Source of the DNA: Sulfurivermis fontis
GTDB lineage: Bacteria > Pseudomonadota > Gammaproteobacteria > Thiohalomonadales > Thiohalomonadaceae
Length of the DNA: 64,000 bases
Reading direction: 5' to 3'
NCBI RefSeq assembly: GCF_004001245.1
Contig: NZ_AP018724.1
Location: forward strand, 2,782,501-2,846,500
Part shown: piece by piece, positions 37,153 to 45,492 of the stretch
Position numbering within the stretch: the stretch's first letter is position 1
How the letters are laid out: each line of letters starts with the position of its first letter
The notes under the pieces: model-generated
Database searches by the model: none
Seen by the model: the letters and a program-made list of their open reading frames with translations, nothing else
Told to the model about the DNA's origin: nothing
Translations under genes and position numbers: made by a program

Positions 37153-37274
37153 CGGCATCGGGGCCAGGTCTGGTCTTTCTCTCCAGCGAGGTCGATGGAT
37201 TCGGCCCCGCCACGCGCCGGCCGCCTTGTTGGTCATCGGTGATGAGGAAGGGGTAACGGGAACCGGCAATTCAT

Positions 37275-37643
37275 TCAGCGCAGCGCCGCCTCCAGGGCCA
37301 CCGCATCGATGGGCTGCGGCAAGGCGGTGAAGTGCGTAAAGCGCTGGCATAGCCGGTTGAACGGCTCCTGCTCCTCCGGCTGGTAGAACACCACCACGCG
37401 CGTCGCCGGCATCTGCTGCAGCGTGGCCAGCACCGACTCCAGCCAGCCGGTGCGATCGCGAAAGTCCGGCATGTAATTGAACTCCGCCACCACCGCCGCC
37501 GGGCGGTGCGTCTTCAGATAGCTGATCGCCTTGCGCCCCGAGGTCACCACCTCCACCGCATAACCGAGGGAACGGTACAGCGGCGTGAAGTCGGGATAGC
37601 CGCCCAGCTCGACAATCATCAGCAGTTGTCTGTTTTCAGTCAT
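37275..37643 (-). CDS. Receiver-like protein lacking the phospho-acceptor pattern, 122 residues
   Basis: The alternating beta-alpha pattern (QLLMIVELGGYPDFTPLYRSLGYAVEVVTSGRKAISYLKTHRPAAVVAEFNYMPD) looks like a CheY fold. The acidic pocket and the Asp at the end of strand three (here AEFNY) are not those of a true receiver. It may be a pseudo-receiver. It is monocistronic and divergent from the RRM gene. Confidence 0.6.
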   Translation of the reverse strand: MTENRQLLMIVELGGYPDFTPLYRSLGYAVEVVTSGRKAISYLKTHRPAAVVAEFNYMPDFRDRTGWLESVLATLQQMPATRVVVFYQPEEQEPFNRLCQRFTHFTALPQPIDAVALEAALR

Positions 37644-37709
37644 GGTCCTGTCCTGTGCAGGGCGTCAGTATAACGATCACCCCCTTCTCCCGCACAAACC
37701 GCAGGCTTA

Positions 37710-37723
37710 TTGCGTTAACGCAA
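37710..37723. promoter_or_regulatory. Perfect 14-bp palindrome in the divergent intergenic region
   Basis: TTGCGTTAACGCAA lies between the pseudo-receiver gene (starting at 37643, minus) and the RRM gene (starting at 37921, plus). It has the form of an operator for a dimeric repressor. The regulator is unknown. Confidence 0.45.
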
Positions 37724-37920
37724 CTCATTGAATCTGGCGCGCCATCGTTGGAGAATGGCAGCGAGTCCCGGCCGTCCACACCGGCCGCAGAGCTCCCGGC
37801 CCAGGCGCACGCCGACGACATAACACAATAACGGCGCGCCACATTTTTTCCTGCATCGTCACGTCCCTACGGACATGGCCGGTCTTTGCCATAACCACTA
37901 CAAAAAGGATATTCGACACC

Positions 37921-38406
37921 ATGAAACTTCATTTTCCGTCTGCTTCCGCCTATGGCGCCGCGCTGATCCTCGCCACGGTACTCGCCGTGTCCGGCTATGT
38001 CCTGTTCCCTGTCCTGGCACTGGAACTCGGCGGTGCCGCGCTGTTCGCCCTGGGCATCGCCATCGGCGCCGTGCTCGCCGTCCCGCTCGCGGGCCTGCGC
38101 CTGGAGGCCGGTCCGGCGCGCGCCGCGGACAACGGCGAAACCCGCTCCATCTTCGTCGGCAACCTGGCCTACCGCGCCTCCAAGGACGAGCTGGAACAGC
38201 TGTTCGGCCAGTATGGCGTGGTGCGTTCGGTGCGCATCATGACCGATCGCATGACGCGCCGGCCGCGCGGTTTCGGCTTCGTGGAGATGGAGGCCAAAAG
38301 CGCCCTCGCCGCCATCAAGGCCCTCGACGGTAAGGAATTCCATGGCCGCGCCCTCAAGGTCAACGAGGGCAACGAGCGCCGGCCGCGGGAGAGCCAGGCG
38401 GCCTGA
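37921..38406 (+). CDS. Membrane-anchored RRM RNA-binding protein
   Basis: 161 residues. Two N-terminal membrane helices (about 12-34 and 38-60) precede a complete RNA-recognition motif: RNP2 SIFVGNLAYRA (about 77-84) and RNP1 RPRGFGFVEME (about 117-125). The C-terminus is short and basic. Bacterial RRM proteins are usually small and soluble, cold-inducible; a helical hairpin anchor would hold the RRM at the inner membrane. It is preceded by AAAAGGATA. Confidence 0.85.
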   Translation: MKLHFPSASAYGAALILATVLAVSGYVLFPVLALELGGAALFALGIAIGAVLAVPLAGLRLEAGPARAADNGETRSIFVGNLAYRASKDELEQLFGQYGVVRSVRIMTDRMTRRPRGFGFVEMEAKSALAAIKALDGKEFHGRALKVNEGNERRPRESQAA

Positions 38407-38452
38407 GCGGCCGGGAGATTCTGCCCCCGCGCCTCCCGTTATACTGCCGGCC

Positions 38453-39223
38453 ATGTGGAGCCTGCGTGACTGGCGCCGCCGGTGCATACTGGCGCGCCAC
38501 CCCATCCCCGATGCGCTGTGGCAGGCAGTAAGCCGCCGCCTGCCCGTCATTGCCGCCCTCACGCCCGGTGAGCAGACGCGCCTGCGCGAGCAGGCTACCC
38601 TGCTGCTCGCCGCCAAAACCATCAGCGGCGCCGGCGGCCTCGACCCCGACGCCGCCATGCGCGTGCACATCGCCGCCCTCGCGGCACTGCCCCTGCTCGG
38701 GCTCGACCTGGACTGGTACGACAACTGGCACGAGATCGTGGTCTACCCGGACACCTTCGTGCAGGAACACGAATGGGAAGACGAGTTCGGCGTGATGCAC
38801 CGCGAGCGGCGCGAGCTGGACGGCGAATCCTGGCAACAGGGGCCGCTGGTGCTGGCCTGGCACGAGATCGAGGCCAGTGGTCAGGGCAGCGGCTTCAATC
38901 TGGTGGTGCACGAGATCGCCCACAAGCTGGACATGCAGAACGGCGACGCCAACGGCTACCCGCCGCTGCAGCGCGGCATGAGCCATGCCGACTGGAACGC
39001 CGCCTTCAGCGCCGCCTATGAGGACATGGTACGGCGCGACGAGAGCGGGATGGAAACACCGCTCGATCCCTACGCCGCCGACGCGCCGGAGGAATTCTTT
39101 GCCGTGGCCTGCGAGGCCTACTTCGAAATCCCTGCGCAGCTGCATGCCGCCTATCCGGCGGTGTACGACCAACTGTGCCTGTTCTTCCGCCGCGATCCAC
39201 TTGCACCAAGCGCGGTGCCGTAG
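38453..39223 (+). CDS. mtfA: MtfA-type zinc peptidase (Mlc titration factor family)
   Basis: 256 residues from the ATG at 38453; the frame opens earlier within the RRM gene but MWSLRDWRRR is the natural start. Zinc motif HEIAHKLDM (about residue 152-156) and the downstream Glu in FFAVACEAYFE are as in MtfA. In E. coli MtfA binds Mlc and has peptidase activity. It lies 46 bp after the RRM gene. Confidence 0.9.
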   Translation: MWSLRDWRRRCILARHPIPDALWQAVSRRLPVIAALTPGEQTRLREQATLLLAAKTISGAGGLDPDAAMRVHIAALAALPLLGLDLDWYDNWHEIVVYPDTFVQEHEWEDEFGVMHRERRELDGESWQQGPLVLAWHEIEASGQGSGFNLVVHEIAHKLDMQNGDANGYPPLQRGMSHADWNAAFSAAYEDMVRRDESGMETPLDPYAADAPEEFFAVACEAYFEIPAQLHAAYPAVYDQLCLFFRRDPLAPSAVP

Positions 39224-39232
39224 CGCTGCCGC

Positions 39233-39655
39233 TTACATATCCAGTACCGAGGCGCGTGTCAGTTTGGCCAGCCGCACGCCCTTGATGCCGCCGATCTCAC
39301 GGCTGATGCGCACGATCTCCTCCGCCGGTCCCTTGAGGATGATGGTTTCCAGGCACAGATGATGATCGAGATGGACATGGGTGCTGCACAACACCGCCGT
39401 GTGGTGGCTGTGCTGGGCATCCACCAGTTTCTGCGACAGGCCGCGCTGATGGTGGTCGTAGCTGATGGTCAGCACGCCGATCACCGGCTCGGCACTCTCC
39501 TCCCATGCCTCATCGACCAGTTGTTCGCGGATCAGGTCGCGCACGAATTCGGAACGCGAGGCATAACCCTTGCTGAGGATGCGCCGCTCCAGATCGTCGA
39601 GCAGTTCTTCCGGCAGGGAGATGGTGATGCGGGCCAGGTCGGCGTCGTTTTTCAT
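39233..39655 (-). CDS. nikR: Nickel-responsive regulator NikR
   Basis: 140 residues from the ATG at 39655 (MKNDADLARITISL). A ribbon-helix-helix domain (about 8-45) is followed by an ACT-like domain with the nickel ligands in HHTAVLCSTHVHLDHHLCLE (His, His, His and Cys spaced as H76/H87/H89/C95 of E. coli NikR). It represses nickel uptake when Ni is abundant. It lies just downstream of the nickel ECF transporter genes on the same strand. Confidence 0.93.
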   Translation of the reverse strand: MKNDADLARITISLPEELLDDLERRILSKGYASRSEFVRDLIREQLVDEAWEESAEPVIGVLTISYDHHQRGLSQKLVDAQHSHHTAVLCSTHVHLDHHLCLETIILKGPAEEIVRISREIGGIKGVRLAKLTRASVLDM

Positions 39656-39717
39656 CGTGGCAACCATAACGGGGGACGTCGCAACGTTAGCGCGCCGCGC
39701 CGGCCGCGCGCAACGGT

Positions 39718-40494
39718 TCACTCCCAGTCGTGGGCATGAAAGTGGCGGTGTTCCAGGCCGCCATGGCGGTGGCGGTGCCGGTGCAGCAGGTTGGCGGCCA
39801 GCAACACTTCCGGCCGGCGCAACAGTTCATCGACGGCGCCGTCGTAGATGATTTGATGCCGTTCCGACAGCACCACGGCGCGCTGCCCCAATTCGGCGGC
39901 GATGCTCAGGTTATGGGTGGAGATCACGCAGGTCACGGGAAGATCGGCCAGGAAATCGATCAGCCAGCCGCTGGAGCGCGGATCCAGGTTGGCGGTGGGT
40001 TCGTCCATCAGCAGCAGGCGCGGCTCCACCACCAACAGCGCCGCCAGTGCCAGCCGCTGCTGTTCGCCGCCGGACAATTCGTAGGGCGGACGCGTCAGAT
40101 GTTCGGCAAGGCGTAGTTGCCCGGCCATGCGCAATACGCGGCCGTCGACATCGTCGAGGCCGAACTGGCGCGGTCCGAAGGCGATCTCGTCATACACGGT
40201 GGGATTGAACAGCATCGCCGCGGGCTGCTGGAACAACAGTGCCACCTCGCGGCGAAAGCGGCGACTGAACTCCCGCTCGGCGAGCCGTGCCGCACTGAGC
40301 TCGCCGCCGTCGTAGCGCACGCTGCCCGCCGTGGGCGGAAGCAGTCCGGCGAGCAGACGCAGCAGCGTCGTCTTGCCGCAGCCATTGGCGCCGAGCAGCA
40401 CCACCCGCTCACCAGGCATTATCGCCAGAGTGACGCCGTCGACGGCGCAACGGCCGTCGGCGTAGCGATACGTCAAACCCAAGGTTTCAATCAT
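39718..40494 (-). CDS. nikO: Nickel ECF transporter ATPase with histidine-rich tail
   Basis: 258 residues from the ATG at 40494 (MIETLGLTYRYADG). Walker A LGANGCGKTTLLRLL, signature LSGGEQQRLALAAL and Walker [13 protein letters not shown] are intact. The C-terminus HRHRHRHGGLEHRHFHAHDWE has eight His in 21 residues and probably binds nickel, an uncommon tail that supports nickel over cobalt. It overlaps nikQ by eight bases. Confidence 0.9.
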   Translation of the reverse strand: MIETLGLTYRYADGRCAVDGVTLAIMPGERVVLLGANGCGKTTLLRLLAGLLPPTAGSVRYDGGELSAARLAEREFSRRFRREVALLFQQPAAMLFNPTVYDEIAFGPRQFGLDDVDGRVLRMAGQLRLAEHLTRPPYELSGGEQQRLALAALLVVEPRLLLMDEPTANLDPRSSGWLIDFLADLPVTCVISTHNLSIAAELGQRAVVLSERHQIIYDGAVDELLRRPEVLLAANLLHRHRHRHGGLEHRHFHAHDWE

Positions 40495-41038
40495 CGAAGA
40501 GCCCGCGCGCACGCATCGCCGCCGTCACCTCGCCGGCATCGTGCAACGCCTTTTCCAGCAGCGCGCCACCCTGGTGCGCCGCCTGCATGTAACGCACCCG
40601 CAAAGACTGCGCGCCGGCACAGCGGCTGCGCGCGGCAAGGCGGTAATCCTCCAGCAGGCGCGCCAGGACGCGGATCTGACCGTAGGCCAGCGTGATCAGG
40701 AACCGCAGCGGCGGCACCGCGGCACCGACGTGGTGCAGGGAAACGCGCCGCACGAACCACGCGCCGAGAAAGGCAAGCAACAGCACGCGCAGATTGAGCA
40801 GCAGCAGATAGTGCCACGACACAGCGCCGTGCGCCGCGGCGAACAGCAGGTAGCCGAGGGACACCGCGCCGTTGATCAGCGCGATGGCGAGCAGGGCGCG
40901 CCGCAGCAGGTAGGGCGTATCGCGGCCGGCACCGATGGCGGCGGCCAGCAGCCCCAGGGCCAGCAGGCGCACATCGTGCACCAGGGTCACGCTGACCGCG
41001 GCAGCCAGATAGGCCAGCAGCCACAGGCGCGCGTTCAC
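40487..41038 (-). CDS. nikQ: Nickel ECF transporter transmembrane coupling subunit
   Basis: 183 residues from the GTG at 41038, which overlaps the nikM stop (GTGA). About four to five helices and the coupling-helix pattern LLEDYRLAARSR ... AAMRARGLFDD are typical of the CbiQ/EcfT family, whose Ala-Arg-Gly motif docks on the ATPase. The protein is shorter than most CbiQ (about 220-260). Confidence 0.86.
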   Translation of the reverse strand: MNARLWLLAYLAAAVSVTLVHDVRLLALGLLAAAIGAGRDTPYLLRRALLAIALINGAVSLGYLLFAAAHGAVSWHYLLLLNLRVLLLAFLGAWFVRRVSLHHVGAAVPPLRFLITLAYGQIRVLARLLEDYRLAARSRCAGAQSLRVRYMQAAHQGGALLEKALHDAGEVTAAMRARGLFDD

Positions 41039-41679
41039 GGCGTCACCCAGCCGCGCTGGCGCGCGTGGCGCCAGATGAACCAGGTCAGGGCCGCCTCGCC
41101 GGCGGCGATGGCCAGGTGCGGCAGCAGCACGGCCGGCAGCGTGACGCTGAAGCCGAAGGGGAAGAACAGGGGCTGCCCGCCGGCATCGTGGGCGAGCAGG
41201 GGTTGCGCGCCGAGTACCAGGGCGATCAGCGCGGCGGAGACGAGCACGGCGCCGCCGCTGGCGACGAGCACCGCTGTTGCCTCGTGCCGGCGCACGAGCA
41301 GGCGGAACAGCGCGCGCGCCGCCGCCGCGCCGCACAAGCCGAGCAGCAGGGCGTTGAGCGCCAGCACGGTGACGCCGCCGGCGCCGAACAGAAACAGTTG
41401 CAGCACCAGCACCACGCTGTAGGCGAGAAACGCCGCGCCGACACCGAACAGCAGCGCCAGCAGCGGCACGCCGGACAAATGGGCCGAGGTGCCGCCCGGC
41501 AGCGGGATCATCAGCGTGGAGAGGACGAAGGCCAGCGCAGTGAGCACCGCCAAACGGGGGATTGCCTCATCGCGCAGGCGGGAACGCAGGCGCCGCAGGG
41601 CCAGCGCCCAGGCGGGCACCGCCAGGGCGATCGCCGGCAGGTACACCACCGGCGCGACGAAGCCGTCGGGGATGTGCAT
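41035..41679 (-). CDS. nikM: Nickel ECF transporter substrate-binding subunit
   Basis: 214 residues. The N-terminus MHIPDGFV is the signature of CbiM/NikM: the N-terminal Met and His2 form the metal site. Six to seven helices follow. It binds Ni(II) in the membrane. The start overlaps the preceding outer-membrane gene stop by one base. Confidence 0.94.
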   Translation of the reverse strand: MHIPDGFVAPVVYLPAIALAVPAWALALRRLRSRLRDEAIPRLAVLTALAFVLSTLMIPLPGGTSAHLSGVPLLALLFGVGAAFLAYSVVLVLQLFLFGAGGVTVLALNALLLGLCGAAAARALFRLLVRRHEATAVLVASGGAVLVSAALIALVLGAQPLLAHDAGGQPLFFPFGFSVTLPAVLLPHLAIAAGEAALTWFIWRHARQRGWVTP

Positions 41680-42659
41680 CAGAACAGAGCCGAGAAGCTG
41701 ACCACCAGCCGATACTTCTCCTTGCCCTCCGCCCCCTGCTGCTGAGCGGATTCATTGAGATCGGTCCAGGCCGGCCGCTTGTAGGCCAGGCCCAGGCTGG
41801 TGTTGTCCCAATAGGCGCGCACCCCCGGCACCAGGTAGAGCATCTTGCCGCCGGTGGCGGGTTCGTCCACCCCATTGCCGCTGTCACGCCCCAGTTGCAG
41901 GTAGTTGGCCTCCAGGTTGAGGTCGAGGCGGAAACGGCTCTCGGCATTGACCCGCAGGCGATAGGCCAGCGCGCCGTTGACGCGCAGCTCGTCGCCGAAG
42001 CGGGCGCGATTGCCGTCGGCATAGGTGTTTTCCTGGAACCACATATACCCCAGCTCGCCCACCGCCGTCAGGCGATCGGTGAGGGGTTTGGTAACGGTGA
42101 GGCCCAGGGAATAGCTAGGCTGGCCGAAACCGAGCGACATGCCAGGGTCGATGTCGCCGCTGGCGTCACGCAGATCGGCGTTGCCCGTCGGCAGCGTCAC
42201 CCCGCCGTACACGGTGAAGTGCCAGTCCTCCAGGTCATCCAGACTTTCGTTGGCCGGCACCAGGCGGAAGCCGTCGTCGTACTTGAAGCCGATGACGCCC
42301 ATCAGCGACAGGTCGGCGAAGCCGGCGCTGTTGAAGGCGTTGTCCTCGTTGACCTTCACGTTGTAGGGCTGGAACAGGTAGGCGGAAAACCAGGGCGTGA
42401 AACCGTAGCCGGCGCCCCACATGAGGAAGCTGCTGTAATCGGCCTCGTCGTCGCGCGCGGCGGTGTACTTTTCCCACACCGCATGATCGAGCTTCATGTA
42501 GGCCAGCCACCGGCCTTGCGGCAGGGTGGCCGAGCTGGAGGTTTCGATGGGCGCCCCCGGACCCGACAGCCCCGCCGCCCCGAGGGAGGCGACGCCGTGG
42601 TGGGCCGAGACCGTCAACGGCAACAAGGTGAGTGCAGCAGCGCATAACAGACGTTTCAT
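41679..42659 (-). CDS. Outer-membrane barrel protein inside the nickel operon
   Basis: 326 residues from the ATG at 42659. The signal peptide (1-19) ends in AHHGVASLG with His residues at the mature N-terminus. The rest alternates strands (GRWLAYMKLDHAVWEKY, WHFTVYGGVTLPTG, FRLDLNLEANYLQLG) and ends YRLVVSFSALF with terminal Phe, as in outer-membrane barrels. It is fused into the operon by one-base and four-base overlaps on both sides. A role in outer-membrane nickel passage is inferred from position. Confidence 0.8.
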   Translation of the reverse strand: MKRLLCAAALTLLPLTVSAHHGVASLGAAGLSGPGAPIETSSSATLPQGRWLAYMKLDHAVWEKYTAARDDEADYSSFLMWGAGYGFTPWFSAYLFQPYNVKVNEDNAFNSAGFADLSLMGVIGFKYDDGFRLVPANESLDDLEDWHFTVYGGVTLPTGNADLRDASGDIDPGMSLGFGQPSYSLGLTVTKPLTDRLTAVGELGYMWFQENTYADGNRARFGDELRVNGALAYRLRVNAESRFRLDLNLEANYLQLGRDSGNGVDEPATGGKMLYLVPGVRAYWDNTSLGLAYKRPAWTDLNESAQQQGAEGKEKYRLVVSFSALF

Positions 42660-43075
42660 GTCGACTCCTTGCGACGCGTGTAAACTGCCCAAAGCCCGAA
42701 CAAACCAAAGATCCAGCCGACACCGGCGCCGATGAGGACATAACGGGGCACGGCGGCGGCACCCGGCGTGCCGGCGCCAGCAAGCGCCGCCACCTTGATA
42801 TCGGCGCCGTGGCCGTCCTCGGTGAAGATGCGCAGGCGCCATTCGCCGTCCCGATCGGGAACGAAGGTGACACGCCCCAGGCCATCGCTGCGGCCGACCT
42901 GGAACGGAATGGTTTCGCCGGGACGGAACAGTTCGTACTGTTCGTAGCTGAGTGCTTCCGCTCCGGGGAAACGGAACGACACGGTCACCGCCTCGCCGCG
43001 CTCCACCGCGTGATGCAGATCGTGGGCATGGACCGGCAGCGCGCACAGCAGCCACCACAGCCACCAGCCTCTCAT
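42656..43075 (-). CDS. nikL: NikL-like single-pass periplasmic component of the nickel ECF system
   Basis: 139 residues. A signal peptide (MRGWWLWWLLCALPVHAHD, cleavage about AHA) leads to a beta domain (EAVTVSFRFPGAEALSYEQYELFRPG) and a C-terminal helix (about 112-132) with RRKEST tail. The size and topology match NikL of NikKLMQO systems. His residues (HDLHHAVERG) follow the signal. It overlaps nikK and the barrel gene by four bases each. Confidence 0.75.
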   Translation of the reverse strand: MRGWWLWWLLCALPVHAHDLHHAVERGEAVTVSFRFPGAEALSYEQYELFRPGETIPFQVGRSDGLGRVTFVPDRDGEWRLRIFTEDGHGADIKVAALAGAGTPGAAAVPRYVLIGAGVGWIFGLFGLWAVYTRRKEST

Positions 43076-43772
43076 TGCGGTGCGGTCTCGAAATTGAGCG
43101 CGGTGGCATGCACCTCTTCGTCGGCCTTGGGCGAGGCGAGCGGGCGCGACCAGCTCGCCTCCACCGCCTGAAAGCCGCCGTGGCGCAGGCGGATGTTGAC
43201 CGTGCCGTCATCCCCGCTCACGCCGCGCGGCTCTCCCTCATAGGCCACCGTCGCACCGGCCAGCGGTTGACCGTCGAACACCACCCGCAGACGCAGTTTG
43301 TCGCCGGGCTTGAGGGCGCGCGGATCGCTCAGGGGTAGCAGCTCCAGGCCCCGGCCGAAGGCGCCGGCCAGGGCCGTTCCCCAGGCATCGAGCCGCTTCA
43401 CGGACTCGAAGGACAGCCAGCTCTTCACCACCATGGCGCCGGCCTCGTCCCGCGCCAGGTTCTTGCTACCATAGGGCGTCTTGCTCCAGTAGCCCGACGA
43501 GGTCTGCACGAAGGCGCCAGCGCAACCGTGCAGGCGATAGGGATAGGACTCCGCCGGCGGGGCGGCACGCTCGCCGCCGTCGGCCGCCAGGCAGCGCGCC
43601 CATTGCACCTGGGCCGGGGAATATTCGATATAGTGCTGACCGTCGTGGCCGGCATGCAGGTGGCCGTAGTAGAGGGTGTAGCCATCATCGGAGCGCTCCA
43701 GCCACAGGTCGTGCGCCCCGGCGACGGCGATGCCGCCCCCCACAACAGGACACCGAGCAGTAACGGACGCAT
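43072..43772 (-). CDS. nikK: NikK-like DUF4198 periplasmic protein, with an apparent one-base frameshift
   Basis: The main frame reads AHDLWLERSDDGYTLYYGHLHAGH through a DUF4198-type metal-binding domain (LKPGDKLRLRVVFDGQPLAGATV). No signal peptide is present in that frame. The natural start MRPLLLGVLLWG at 43772 is in another frame. Adding one base to the six-base C run at 43736-43741 would join them into MRPLLLGVLLWGGGIAVAGA-HDLWLE, a perfect signal peptide. Either the gene is broken here, or the homopolymer is a sequencing error or a slippage site. First gene of the nickel operon. Confidence 0.75.
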
Positions 43773-43882
43773 GGCACACACCTCGCCGTCAGTGTGAATT
43801 ATTTTTGATTCGTAATACCGTAGCTCGTTGACTCCGCCCCCGCAAGGACGGCGGCGACACTATCCACAGGAGAGACCTGGCC

Positions 43883-45193
43883 ATGAGTGAACGCCCGCAA
43901 ATCATCGTGGTCGGCGGCGGCGCCGGCGGCCTGGAGCTGGTGACGGCGCTGGGCGACAAGCTGGGCCGGCGCAAGAAGGCCGACATCACCCTCATCGACA
44001 CCAGCCGCACCCATGTGTGGAAGCCGCTGCTGCACGAGGTGGCCGCCGGCACGCTGGACTCCCACGAGGACGAGCTGGAGTACCTGGCGCAGGCGCGCTG
44101 GCACCACTTCCGTTTCCGCCTCGGCCGCATGGTGGGGCTGGATCGGGAAAAGCAGGAGGTGCTGCTCGCCGCCACGCACAACGAAGACGGCAATGTCATC
44201 GTCCCCGAGCGGCGCTTCCGTTACGACATGCTGGTCATCGCCGTCGGCTCGCTGTCCAACGACTTCGGCATCCCCGGCGTGAAGGAACACTGCCTGTTCC
44301 TCGACACCACCGCCCAGGCCGAGCGCTTCCAGCGCCGCCTGCTCGACTGCATGCTGCGCGCCCACACCCAGGGCGAACCGGTACGCCCCGGCCAGCTCGA
44401 CGTGGCCATCGTCGGCGCCGGCGCCACCGGGGTGGAGCTGGCGGCCCAGCTGCACCACGTCACGCGCCAGCTCTCCGCCTTCGGCCTCGACACCATCGAC
44501 CCGGAACGTCACATCAAGCTGCACGTCATCGAGGCCTCGCCGCGCATCCTGCCGGCCCTGCCGCCGCGCCTGTCCGCCGCCGCCACCGCCGACCTGGCAC
44601 GCCTCGGCGTGGTGGTGCACACCAACGAGCGGGTGGTGGAAGTGACCGACGACGGCATCCGCACCGCCACCGGCCACTTCATCCCGGCGGCGTTCCGCGT
44701 CTGGGCCGCCGGCATCAAGGCGCCGGACTTTCTGCGGGACCTCGCCGGCCTGGAAACCAACCGCATCAACCAGCTGGTGGTGCGCCCCACCCTGCAGACC
44801 ACGCGCGACGACAACATCTACGCCATCGGCGACTGCGCCGCCTGTGCCATCGACGAGGCCGGCAACACCGTGCCGCCGCGCGCCCAGGCCGCCCACCAGA
44901 TGGCCTCCCTGGTGGCCAAGTCCATCCTGCGCCGCCTCCGGGGCAAGGCCCTGCCGACCTACCGCTACACCGACTACGGCTCGCTGGTGACCCTGGGCAA
45001 GTACAGCACCGTGGGCAGCCTGATGGGCGGCCTCACCGGCAGCCTGATGGTCACCGGCTTCATTGCCCGCGTGGTGTACCTTTCGCTGTACAAGATGCAC
45101 CAGGTGGCCCTGCACGGCTGGACCCGCACCGCCCTGCTCACCCTGGCCCACTTCCTGCGCCGGGCGGTGAATCCCGAGATCAAACTGCACTGA
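43883..45193 (+). CDS. ndh: Type II NADH dehydrogenase (NDH-2)
   Basis: 436 residues. FAD-binding VVGGGAGGLELVTALG lies at the N-terminus and the NADH-binding IVGAGATGVELAAQL near residue 175. YAIGDCAAC and PPRAQAAHQMA are typical of NDH-2. The C-terminal 60 residues (SLVTLGKYSTVGSLMGGLTGS ... LSLYKMHQVALHGW) are the membrane-binding helices. It oxidises NADH to quinone without proton pumping. It is divergent from nikK; a GGAGAG ribosome site precedes the ATG. Confidence 0.93.
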   Translation: MSERPQIIVVGGGAGGLELVTALGDKLGRRKKADITLIDTSRTHVWKPLLHEVAAGTLDSHEDELEYLAQARWHHFRFRLGRMVGLDREKQEVLLAATHNEDGNVIVPERRFRYDMLVIAVGSLSNDFGIPGVKEHCLFLDTTAQAERFQRRLLDCMLRAHTQGEPVRPGQLDVAIVGAGATGVELAAQLHHVTRQLSAFGLDTIDPERHIKLHVIEASPRILPALPPRLSAAATADLARLGVVVHTNERVVEVTDDGIRTATGHFIPAAFRVWAAGIKAPDFLRDLAGLETNRINQLVVRPTLQTTRDDNIYAIGDCAACAIDEAGNTVPPRAQAAHQMASLVAKSILRRLRGKALPTYRYTDYGSLVTLGKYSTVGSLMGGLTGSLMVTGFIARVVYLSLYKMHQVALHGWTRTALLTLAHFLRRAVNPEIKLH

Positions 45194-45492
45194 GCGGCGC
45201 CCCGGATAGGCGCTGTATCACAGATGCGCCCCGCTCCTGCGGACAATGGAAAGCGTGCCTGTTCCCACCCCGTGACCCTGGTTCCGGTTTGCCACACCAC
45301 CCTGCCCTAACATCACGCCCTTCATCGGCAAGGATGCGGCGGACCCAGGGATGAAAAATATTGTGTTGCCACCCCATCGACAGCCGGCGGCGGCAGGCCT
45401 AGAATCCCGCGCCGATCCCGGAGCATTTTCTTCGGTGAGGCCCTCCCCCTTCCTGTTGCCGGCCGTCGCCGGTTGATGCAGGTCGTGCCGCA
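45194..45492 (+). other. Intergenic gap between ndh and the glucan synthase gene
   Basis: About 300 bp without a convincing frame. I see no terminator with a T-run, no clear promoter and no repeat here. Confidence 0.5.

Noticed and set aside
43792-43818. Possible NikR operator (GTGTGA-N15-TAATAC) between nikK and ndh
   Set aside because: Only four of six arm positions are complementary and the spacing differs from GTATGA-N16-TCATAC; too weak to call.
43799-45190. 463-codon open frame on the minus strand opposite ndh
   Set aside because: Shadow; NDH-2 motifs lie on the plus strand and the antisense product is His/Gly-rich filler.
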